Below, one piece after another: positions 1 through 5,438 of a stretch of 5,665 nucleotides of DNA. A program made the position numbers and the translations under genes. This DNA is from Bacillota bacterium (GTDB lineage Bacteria; Bacillota_A; Clostridia; Acetivibrionales; DUMB01). The stretch covers positions 1-5,665 of the forward strand of contig JAMOAC010000057.1 of assembly GCA_023621975.1 (NCBI GenBank), in the 5' to 3' direction. Position 1 is the first letter of the stretch; each line of letters begins with the position of its first letter. The notes beneath the pieces are model-generated. The model was not told the origin of the DNA. It made no database searches and saw only the letters and a list, made by a program, of their open reading frames with translations.

Positions 1-533
1 TTACCAATGTCGTATTTGCCAGCATGGAAATGGTTTTTGAAAAAGGAAAGGAATTTGAAATCCCGTATGGAATCGTACTTCCCCAAATAGTCGGGTATGA
101 CATTGAAAGATTTGATGAAAGCGAATACGGCCATAGGATAAGGAATACAGGAGATATAGATTTTGTCTATACCATTCCTGAAGGTCTGAAAGTAACTGAA
201 TTTTCCCTGAAGTTTGATACCTACGTACCGCTCTATGTTAAGTACAATATTAAAGAAGGTTTGGAAACAGGAAGTGGAAATCTGCAAACAAAGATACTGC
301 AGAACCGGTATGAATATTATCTTTATAACAATGCATCAGGCACCTGGGAGAAAATAAATGATACACATACCCAGCCAGATAATATTGACCGGTATATTGA
401 TGAAGAAAACAGGCTTACTGTACGCGTAAGCGTTGTTGAGATGGGGAAAGCTGACCCGGGTACCAGAGATGAATCAATAGAATCGGAGTACCTGTCATAT
501 CCGGGACTGCAATTAAAGGGGGTGGTGCAGTAA
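1..533 (+). CDS. C-terminal fragment of a probable envelope or membrane protein (5' end outside window)
   Basis: The reading frame is open from base 3 to the TAA at 531-533, giving 176 visible codons. ATG codons occur at 24 and 30, but no Shine-Dalgarno-like purine run precedes them and the frame stays open to the window edge, so I treat this as the end of a longer gene. The visible part has no transmembrane helix and no cysteine. It is rich in aromatic and charged residues alternating with beta-branched ones (for example DIDFVYTIPEGLKV, YEYYLYNN, RLTVRVSVVEM), which suggests beta-sandwich or beta-rich folding. I do not recognise the family and see no catalytic motif. Its stop overlaps the ABC ATPase start by one base (TAATG), so it is probably translated together with the transporter. 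In comparable clostridial operons the upstream gene is often a large membrane protein with an extracytoplasmic domain; applying that here is inference. Confidence is high that it is coding and low on function. Confidence 0.75.
   Translation, partial: TNVVFASMEMVFEKGKEFEIPYGIVLPQIVGYDIERFDESEYGHRIRNTGDIDFVYTIPEGLKVTEFSLKFDTYVPLYVKYNIKEGLETGSGNLQTKILQNRYEYYLYNNASGTWEKINDTHTQPDNIDRYIDEENRLTVRVSVVEMGKADPGTRDESIESEYLSYPGLQLKGVVQ
515..525 (+). promoter_or_regulatory. Ribosome binding site for the ABC ATPase gene
   Basis: AAAGGGGGTGG lies 7 nt before the ATG at 533 and inside the last codons of the upstream gene. It pairs with the 16S 3' end with G-U wobble. Together with the TAATG overlap it fixes the ATPase start at 533. 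Confidence 0.7.
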
Positions 534-1468
534 TGCTTAAAATTGTAAATCTGGTCAAGAAATACGGAAGGTTTACAGCTGTTGACAATTTATGCATGGA
601 AATCGAAGAAGGACAAATTTATGGCTTTGTCGGCGCAAACGGAGCCGGAAAAACAACTACAATGAAAATTATTGCCGGCTTGCTGCAGCCTACCTCCGGT
701 GAAGTTTTTGTTGACGGTATTGAAATTTCATCCAACCCCAGGGCGGTAAAAAGAAAAATCGGTTATATGCCTGATTTCTTCGGAGTATATGATGATTTGA
801 AAGTTGATGAATACATGGATTTTTATGCCGGGATCTACGGAATACCTTACAGGGAGAGAAAAGCAATAACGGATCAGCTTCTTGAACTGGTAGACCTGAG
901 CCATAAAAGGGATTTTTACGTGGACAGCCTCAGCCGTGGAATGAAGCAAAGGTTGTGCCTTGCCAGAAGCCTTATTCATGATCCCATACTTTTAATACTG
1001 GATGAACCGGCTTCAGGACTGGATCCCAGGGCAAGGATTGAAATGAAGTGCATATTAAAAGAACTGAGAAATATGGGGAAGACGGTATTGATAAGCTCGC
1101 ACATACTTTCGGAATTGGCAGAAATGTGTACTTCCATAGGCATAATAGACAAGGGTAAAATGGTAGCCAGCGGAACCGTTGAGGAAATCATGGACAAGTT
1201 ATCGCATACAAGCAGAATAAAAATCAAGGTCAGGGAAAAGGTGGAAGAGGCTGTGAGGTTATTGCAGGAGCAGCCTTCAATAGGTAAAATAAACATTAAC
1301 GGAAACGTTATAGAAGCAAGCTGTAAAGGTGATGAGAAGATTCTTTCCGATATACTTAAAAGGCTTGTGATTCAGGAAATACCTGTTGTATCATTTACAG
1401 AAACAGGAGAAGGCCTTGAGTCTGTCTTTATGCAACTTACCGAAGGGGGTGAGGGATACAATGCTTAA
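533..1468 (+). CDS. ABC transporter ATP-binding protein (ABC-2 exporter type)
   Basis: A 311-residue cytoplasmic ATPase expected to power the permease encoded next. All nucleotide-binding motifs are intact: Walker A GANGAGKTT (residues 34-42), signature LSRGMKQ (133-139), Walker B ILLILDEP (152-159) with catalytic Glu158, D-loop SGLD (161-164) and switch His190. The signature is LSRGM rather than LSGGQ, as is common in this subfamily. The Q-loop region reads IGYMPDFFGVYDDL (76-89), with Asp81 where Gln or Glu is usual. I recall the same variant from related clostridial and actinobacterial ATPases, so it is probably a lineage trait and not damage. Residues about 228-303 match the C-terminal domain seen in DrrA/GldA-like ATPases and end in the typical ESVFMQLTEG. 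Length is normal for the family. The gene overlaps its upstream neighbour by 1 nt and the permease by 8 nt. Substrate cannot be read from the sequence. Confidence 0.96.
   Translation: MLKIVNLVKKYGRFTAVDNLCMEIEEGQIYGFVGANGAGKTTTMKIIAGLLQPTSGEVFVDGIEISSNPRAVKRKIGYMPDFFGVYDDLKVDEYMDFYAGIYGIPYRERKAITDQLLELVDLSHKRDFYVDSLSRGMKQRLCLARSLIHDPILLILDEPASGLDPRARIEMKCILKELRNMGKTVLISSHILSELAEMCTSIGIIDKGKMVASGTVEEIMDKLSHTSRIKIKVREKVEEAVRLLQEQPSIGKININGNVIEASCKGDEKILSDILKRLVIQEIPVVSFTETGEGLESVFMQLTEGGEGYNA
1443..1452 (+). promoter_or_regulatory. Ribosome binding site that decides the permease start
   Basis: AAGGGGGTGA matches the ideal AAGGAGGTGA at 9 of 10 positions and sits 8 nt before the ATG at 1461. 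An in-frame ATG at 1386 would add 25 residues lying wholly inside the ATPase gene, with a serine/lysine-rich sequence unlike a permease N-terminus. The 1461 start gives MLNPILEKDLKTKMRG, a typical ABC-2 permease beginning. Confidence 0.8.
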
Positions 1469-2396
1469 TCCCATTCTTGAAAAGGATTTGAAAACCAAAA
1501 TGAGGGGATGGCGTACACCTGTATTATTAAGTTTATACCTTGTGTTCCTGGGCGGAGTTCTTTTTCTGTTTTTCCTTGCCAACAATATGATATTTGGCTA
1601 CCAATATTACACCGGCTATGTTTTTAATCCCAGAGTAGCCGTTAATGCATACAACGTAATTGCCATATTTCAGTTTGGACTGCTTATGCTGATTGTACCT
1701 GCCATTACAGCAACGGCCATAAGCGGTGAAAGGGAAAGACAGACGCTGGATTTAATGCTGTGTTCGGACATTTCCACATGGTCCATAATTATTGGGAAAC
1801 TGATTGTATCAATAGCTCATATAATGCTTTTGGTTATAGCATCCCTTCCTGTCATGGGAACTGTCTTCCTGTTTGGAGGCATAACTTTCGGTGAGATAAT
1901 GCTCCTTTTTCTGTTTTACATTATAACGGCTTTGATGGTGGCAAGTTTGGGCATTTTTATCTCCACATTTTTCCGAAAAAATGTAACGGCAATCATTGCA
2001 ACATATATATGCCTGGGTGTCCTGATACTTGGCCCTGTTATTGCGTTTTTCATATGGGGAATATTTTTTCAAAGAAATTACAACGCTGAAATCACTTACA
2101 GGCTAATAACAGCATTTTTATTTCCCTCCCCCGGTTACGGGTTTGCTTCGCTGTTTGCAGGCACCGAAAGCAGTATATTCGGGAGCATGTTCAACGAGAT
2201 TAAGGATCTTGCTGACAGGGAAACCAGCTTTCTGCGCTATCTGAAACCGTGGATGGTTAACGGATTGTTCAGCATAATTTTTTCAGGCATACTCATAAGC
2301 TTGAGTGCATGGAAGCTGCAGCCCATTAAGAAAAGAAAGAAAAGGAAAGGATTAACAAAGGGAAATAAGGTGGATGGATTTGAATATCAGCATTAA
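1461..2396 (+). CDS. ABC-2 type transporter permease
   Basis: A 311-residue integral membrane protein and the expected partner of the preceding ATPase. I see six hydrophobic segments at about residues 20-40, 66-87, 109-136, 144-169, 176-203 and 266-283. After the second lies ISGERERQTLDLML (87-100), the motif typical of this ABC-2 permease class (ISGE(R/K)E.(Q/G)TL..LL). The short N-terminus MLNPILEKDLKTKMRG is also typical and probably cytoplasmic, with a coupling role. Between the fifth and sixth segments is a loop of about 60 residues. The C-terminus is strongly basic (residues 290-303, KKRKKRKGLTKGNK), which fits a cytoplasmic tail. The gene starts 8 nt before the ATPase stop and runs 23 nt into the next gene, so the three are likely co-translated. 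A single permease gene implies either a homodimer or a second permease outside the window. What is exported is unknown. Confidence 0.93.
   Translation: MLNPILEKDLKTKMRGWRTPVLLSLYLVFLGGVLFLFFLANNMIFGYQYYTGYVFNPRVAVNAYNVIAIFQFGLLMLIVPAITATAISGERERQTLDLMLCSDISTWSIIIGKLIVSIAHIMLLVIASLPVMGTVFLFGGITFGEIMLLFLFYIITALMVASLGIFISTFFRKNVTAIIATYICLGVLILGPVIAFFIWGIFFQRNYNAEITYRLITAFLFPSPGYGFASLFAGTESSIFGSMFNEIKDLADRETSFLRYLKPWMVNGLFSIIFSGILISLSAWKLQPIKKRKKRKGLTKGNKVDGFEYQH
2357..2373 (+). promoter_or_regulatory. Ribosome binding region of gene 4, start ambiguous
   Basis: Two purine runs precede the start: AAAGGG (2357-2362) and AAGGTGG (2367-2373). The second touches the ATG at 2374 directly, which is too close for normal initiation. 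It is ideally placed, 6 nt, before the in-frame TTG at 2380. The first run is 11 nt from the ATG. Initiation may be at ATG 2374 using the first run or at TTG 2380 using the second; the proteins differ by only two residues. Confidence 0.55.
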
Positions 2397-4113
2397 GGAT
2401 ATATTAAGGTTATTAAGGCCACTTAGAATCAGAATGCATATTAATACGGGCTTGTTTCTGTTCTTTGCATTTCTTGTGGCTGCAGGAACGGTTTCTACAC
2501 TGCTGGCATATGCCTCGTTGTGGATTCCGATCCCGTACCTGATACGTTACATTTTTTATATGTATTTCGCGTTTGCAGTTGCGGGAATTATTGTATCGCT
2601 ATTTGCTGTTCCCGGTACGAAAAACATTATAAGGACAGCGGATGCTCTGGGGCTAAAAGAAAGGGTTACGACTGCCTGGCAGCTTAAAGATGATAAATCC
2701 ATAATTGCACAGCTTCAAAGGGAGGACACTTTTAAGGCAGTTTCGGAAACAGATTTCAAAAGCCTCTATCCTGTCAGGTTTCCTGTTAAGCCGGCTGCTG
2801 TATTTGCAGCCTTATTGATACTTACTTCAGTTTCGTTTATGATACCTGGCAATGCAAGAAAAACTGCCGGACAGATTGAGCAGCTGCAGGATGCAGTAAA
2901 AGAGCAGATTGAGAAAATAGAAAAGGTTGAGAAAGAACTGGCGGAAAATGAGGCATTGGAAGAAGAAGAACTGAAAAAGATACTTGAAGAAACAAAACGG
3001 CTGGCTGAAGAATTAAAAGACGCAAAAACCGAAGAGGAAGCGCTGAAGGCTATATCCCGCACTGAAAACGAGCTTAAGAAATTGAACTTGCGCAGGCAGC
3101 TTAATGAAATAAGTGATGCCTTCCAGATGAACGAATTGACCAGGAGCCTTGGAGATGCCCTGAAAAATGACAGTATTACAGACATGAAACAGGCACTGGA
3201 AGAAATAATGCATCAGCTTGAGCAGGGAGAAATACCTCCCGAGGAACTGGCGGAAATGCTCAAACAGGTTTCAGAGCAGATATCAGGCACTGAAACGGCT
3301 GAACAATTACAGCAAATTTCAGAAGAGTTAGTTTCGGACAATAAAGAAATGCAGTCAACTGCATTGAACAATCTTGCAAACATGCTGGAACAAATGATGC
3401 AGTCCCAGGGAAGCGCAGGTTTGGGTCATGCTTTGGAACAACTTGCCCAGCTAATGCAGCAGGCAAAAAGCAGTATATCCCAGGTGGACAGAAGTTTGCC
3501 GTCTGGAAATCAATCAGGAGGAACTACGCAGAATACGGGTAACGGTTCAAACCTGCAGGTATCCAATGGAAACGGGCAGTCAGGCAGTAACTCTGGCCAA
3601 ACTGGTAATGCTTCTGGAACAGGTCAGTTGTCAGAGAACGGCCAGGGCTCAGGGTCAGGTGGATCACAAGGCTCAGGACAGTCGCCGAATGCAGGCCAGG
3701 CCGGCTCAGGCAGTATACCGGGATCAGGCCAGGGCGGTTCAGACCAATCCAATGTAAGCGGCGGAGGGGCAGGACAAGGTTCCACAAATAAGGATTCAGG
3801 CTATACCGGAAGGGAAAGTTCCGGAGGTGGACGTGACCCGGGAAAGGGATATGAAGAAAAATATGAAAAGATTTATGACCCGTACCGTCTGGGCGGAGAT
3901 GCCGATCCCAGCTACGTCAGCGGGCAAAAACAGGATAGTGGCAACAGCAGCTATACCCAGGCTGATCAAATTCCCGTGCAAAAGGGAGAAATGCTGCCCT
4001 ACCGTGAAGTATTGACACGCTATAAAGATCAAGCTGTTTCATACATGGAAGAAGCAAACATTCCTCTTGCAATGAAGGAAATTGTGAGGGAGTATTTTGA
4101 ATCCCTTGAGTGA
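2374..4113 (+). CDS. Membrane-anchored coiled-coil protein with Gly/Ser/Gln/Asn-rich segment, MoxR-operon associated
   Basis: This 579-residue protein has no catalytic motif I recognise. In order: a basic N-terminus; hydrophobic helices at about 26-48 and 57-79; a 60-residue segment with ADALGLKERVTTAWQL (around 88-104); a third helix at about 140-158; a Glu/Lys-rich coiled coil (167-250); a second, Met/Gln-rich helical stretch (about 250-376); a low-complexity Gly/Ser/Gln/Asn linker (377-485); and a 94-residue tail with YDPYRLGG (501-508), then PYREVLTRY (542-550) and IP...VREYFESLE up to the end. The LGLKERV.TA element and the helical-then-low-complexity order resemble DUF4175-like proteins. 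The tail resembles, from memory, C-termini of low-complexity proteins near MoxR/DUF58 genes in Chloroflexi and Actinobacteria. The protein overlaps the permease gene by 23 nt. A scaffold or tether reaching from the membrane to the MoxR/DUF58 partners is my inference; which side of the membrane the long C-terminal part faces is not settled by the sequence. Confidence 0.85.
   Translation: MDLNISIKDILRLLRPLRIRMHINTGLFLFFAFLVAAGTVSTLLAYASLWIPIPYLIRYIFYMYFAFAVAGIIVSLFAVPGTKNIIRTADALGLKERVTTAWQLKDDKSIIAQLQREDTFKAVSETDFKSLYPVRFPVKPAAVFAALLILTSVSFMIPGNARKTAGQIEQLQDAVKEQIEKIEKVEKELAENEALEEEELKKILEETKRLAEELKDAKTEEEALKAISRTENELKKLNLRRQLNEISDAFQMNELTRSLGDALKNDSITDMKQALEEIMHQLEQGEIPPEELAEMLKQVSEQISGTETAEQLQQISEELVSDNKEMQSTALNNLANMLEQMMQSQGSAGLGHALEQLAQLMQQAKSSISQVDRSLPSGNQSGGTTQNTGNGSNLQVSNGNGQSGSNSGQTGNASGTGQLSENGQGSGSGGSQGSGQSPNAGQAGSGSIPGSGQGGSDQSNVSGGGAGQGSTNKDSGYTGRESSGGGRDPGKGYEEKYEKIYDPYRLGGDADPSYVSGQKQDSGNSSYTQADQIPVQKGEMLPYREVLTRYKDQAVSYMEEANIPLAMKEIVREYFESLE
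3502..3831 (+). repeat. Low-complexity, repeat-rich coding segment within gene 4
   Basis: This stretch encodes residues 377-486, almost entirely Gly, Ser, Gln, Asn and Thr with few hydrophobic residues. At the DNA level GGCTCAGG recurs at 3646-3653, 3670-3677 and 3703-3710 (offsets 24 and 33, both multiples of three), with related CAGGCCAGG and GATCAGG pieces between. The reading frame is preserved throughout. Composition is more G-rich than in neighbouring coding sequence. This is the part most likely to vary in length between strains. Confidence 0.8.
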
Positions 4114-4128
4114 ATTTATTATATGAAT

Positions 4129-4190
4129 TCAGAATAAAAGGAATACATCCTGACAGAAGGAATATATCAGACAGAATGAATTTATTCTGA
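4129..4190 (+). repeat. Perfect 10-bp inverted repeat in the spacer before the MoxR gene
   Basis: TCAGAATAAA (4129-4138) and TTTATTCTGA (4181-4190) are exact reverse complements separated by 42 nt. The stem is AT-rich with a long loop and no following T-run, so it is not a convincing terminator. It could be a by-product of the tandem repeats in the same spacer. Confidence 0.5.
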
Positions 4191-4206
4191 CAGAAGAAAC
4201 GAAGGG
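4131..4206 (+). repeat. Degenerate tandem repeat (period about 18-20 nt) between gene 4 and the MoxR gene
   Basis: The 135-nt spacer contains about four diverged copies of a unit resembling TGACAGAAGGAATATATC, starting near 4131, 4151, 4170 and 4188. GACAGAA occurs exactly at 4152, 4170 and 4189. AAGGAATACATC (4138-4149) and AAGGAATATATC (4157-4168) match at 11 of 12 bases with an offset of 19. CTGACAGAAG occurs at 4150-4159 and 4187-4196, and TGAATTTATT at 4111-4120 and 4177-4186. The first copy of TGAATTTATT includes the stop codon of gene 4. No open frame of note runs through it. Confidence 0.65.
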
Positions 4207-4233
4207 ATTAAAACAGAAAGAACGGAGACGTAA

Positions 4234-4242
4234 AAGGAGTGG
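4234..4242 (+). promoter_or_regulatory. Ribosome binding site supporting a TTG start of the MoxR gene
   Basis: AAGGAGTGG (4234-4242) is a strong Shine-Dalgarno; its AGGAGT core (4235-4240) ends 8 nt before the TTG at 4249. No in-frame ATG or GTG is as well placed, so TTG is the likely initiator. Confidence 0.8.
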
Positions 4243-4248
4243 CTGGTT

Positions 4249-5235
4249 TTGGAAATTAACGAAAAAGATATACAACGTGTTATAGAAACGGTACAAAAAA
4301 TAGAGTTGGAAGTGAAAAAACACATGGTCGGGCAGAAGGAACTGATCCGGCAGGTTCTGATTTGTATGCTTGCCGGGGGAAATGTTCTTCTGGAGGGCAT
4401 GCCCGGACTGGGTAAAACACGGTTGGTGAATACACTTGGGCAGGTTATGGGGCTGCAGTTTTCAAGGATACAATTTACACCGGATCTTATGCCGGCTGAT
4501 GTAGTAGGAACCAATATTGTTGTAAAGGATCAGTCGGATGGAGGGATGTTCAAATTCCAGAAAGGCCCTGTATTCAGCAACATAGTGCTTGCAGACGAAA
4601 TTAACCGTGCCACGCCCAAAACCCAAAGCGCTTTGTTGCAAGCAATGCAGGAAAAAATGGTAACGGTTGCCAATACGACATATAAACTGCCGCAGCCCTT
4701 TTTTGTGCTTGCGACGCAAAATCCGATTGAAATGGAAGGTACATATCCATTACCTGAAGCACAGCTGGACAGGTTTTTGTTCAAACTTGAAGTTCCTTTT
4801 CCCTCGTTAAAAGAGCTGGAGGAAATTGTTACCCTTACTACAGGCAGAACACAACCAGAATTAAAAACGGTTACAAACAGTGAGGAACTGCTGGAGATAA
4901 TGGAAATTGTCAAAGAAATACCGGTGGCCCAGCCGGTACTGGAATTTGCGCTAAAGCTTGTTTTGGCAACTCATCCTGATACACAATATGCACCGGACAT
5001 TGCAAGGAAATACATACGTTACGGAGCAAGCCCACGCGGTGCTCAGGCAATAATTTCAACTGCGAAAATACGGGCTGTGCTGGAAGGCCGTTACAATGTG
5101 GCATTTGAAGATATTTATTACACGGCTTACCCTGCACTGCGCCACCGTTTGTTTTTGAATTTTGACGGAATGTCCGAAGGCCTCACACCGGACAGCATTA
5201 TATCAGAAATAATTAAAGTATTGCAGAACGATTAA
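4249..5235 (+). CDS. MoxR-family AAA+ ATPase
   Basis: A 328-residue cytoplasmic ATPase of normal length for the MoxR family (AAA_3 fold plus C-terminal lid). Motifs: MVGQKE (26-31), Walker A GMPGLGKT (50-57), the family-typical IQFTPDLMPADVVGT (74-88), Walker B with DEINRA (116-121) and catalytic Glu117, sensor 1 ATQNP (155-159, Asn158), EAQLDRF (170-176) with the presumed arginine finger Arg175, and sensor 2 SPRGAQA (261-267, Arg263). All key residues are present, so it should be an active ring ATPase. MoxR proteins are thought to act as chaperones that mature or remodel partner complexes, often with the neighbouring DUF58 or von Willebrand A protein; here a DUF58 gene follows. The start is TTG. 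Unlike genes 1-4 it does not overlap its neighbours: gaps are 135 nt upstream and 203 nt downstream. Its actual client is unknown; the membrane protein of gene 4 and the ABC exporter are candidates by location only. Confidence 0.96.
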   Translation: MEINEKDIQRVIETVQKIELEVKKHMVGQKELIRQVLICMLAGGNVLLEGMPGLGKTRLVNTLGQVMGLQFSRIQFTPDLMPADVVGTNIVVKDQSDGGMFKFQKGPVFSNIVLADEINRATPKTQSALLQAMQEKMVTVANTTYKLPQPFFVLATQNPIEMEGTYPLPEAQLDRFLFKLEVPFPSLKELEEIVTLTTGRTQPELKTVTNSEELLEIMEIVKEIPVAQPVLEFALKLVLATHPDTQYAPDIARKYIRYGASPRGAQAIISTAKIRAVLEGRYNVAFEDIYYTAYPALRHRLFLNFDGMSEGLTPDSIISEIIKVLQND

Positions 5236-5293
5236 CCGGAGATAAAAAAATAAGCCAGGCGAGTGTAATTGATTAAATTTAAATATATCAAAT

Positions 5294-5430
5294 TTAATTG
5301 TATTAAATCCAATTATATTATAAATTACGTATGTAGATTTGAATTAACCACAAATTTGAATTAAGTGTAAATAAAATTAAATGCAATTTAAATTAAATGC
5401 AAATTTAATTAATTTAATGCAATTTTATTA
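5294..5430 (+). repeat. Degenerate AT-rich tandem repeat (period about 16-20 nt) before the DUF58 gene
   Basis: The core TTAAATGCAA occurs exactly at 5377-5386 and 5393-5402. Variants are TTAACCACAA (5344), TTAAGTGTAA (5361) and TTTAATGCAA (5413). The steps from 5344 are 17, 16, 16 and 20 nt. An earlier variant TTAAATCCAATT (5303-5314) differs from TTAAATGCAATT by one base. ATTTGAATTAA is repeated exactly at 5337-5347 and 5354-5364, offset 17. Two copies form small palindromes: TTAAAT/ATTTAA around GCA at 5377-5391, and AATTAAAT/ATTTAATT around GCAA at 5391-5410. The last unit ends at the ribosome binding site of the next gene. Confidence 0.65.
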
Positions 5431-5436
5431 AAGGAG
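5430..5436 (+). promoter_or_regulatory. Ribosome binding site of the DUF58 gene, unusual spacing
   Basis: AAAGGAG is a clear Shine-Dalgarno, but it lies only 2 nt before the ATG at 5439 and 14 nt before the in-frame ATG at 5451. Neither spacing is ideal. It abuts the last repeat unit of the spacer, and its A residues could pair with TTTAAT (5413-5418). Confidence 0.6.
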
Positions 5437-5438
5437 AT

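Larger units (their letters stand above)
5236..5438 (+). other. Intergenic spacer of 203 nt, extremely AT-rich, without a gene
   Basis: Bases 5271-5430 contain 22 G or C out of 160, about 14%. I see no coding frame, no GC-rich hairpin followed by a T-run, and no -35/-10 pair that stands out from the AT background. The first 35 nt are of ordinary composition; the rest is covered by the repeats listed separately. Read-through transcription from the MoxR gene into the DUF58 gene therefore remains likely. Confidence 0.75.

Noticed and set aside
1386..1460. Upstream ATG at 1386 as the permease start, adding 25 residues
   Set aside because: No ribosome binding site, wholly inside the ATPase gene, and the added sequence is unlike a permease N-terminus; 1461 has a near-perfect site and a typical MLNPILEKDL start.
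2766..3185. Minus-strand open frame of 139 codons opposite gene 4
   Set aside because: Ser/Phe-rich product is the expected mirror of Glu/Lys/Leu-rich coiled-coil codons; no ribosome binding site and no recognisable family.
3566..3757. Alternative-frame + strand open frame inside the low-complexity linker
   Set aside because: A by-product of repeat composition inside a clearly coding frame, with no plausible initiation site or domain.
4530..4913. Minus-strand open frame opposite the MoxR gene
   Set aside because: The + strand carries every MoxR motif with intact catalytic residues; the antisense product is Ser/Val-rich with no domain.
5272..5298. Stem ATTAAATTT/AAATTTAAT with 9-nt loop after the MoxR gene as a terminator
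   Set aside because: All-AT stem, no T-run following, and such stems arise readily at this composition.
5298..5324. Possible promoter, TTGTAT with TATAAA 15 nt apart
   Set aside because: Poor -35, short spacing, and -10-like matches are expected by chance in about 14% G+C sequence.
5344..5430. CRISPR-like array
   Set aside because: Units are only 16-20 nt, degenerate and contiguous, with no unique spacers of typical length and no cas gene in the window.
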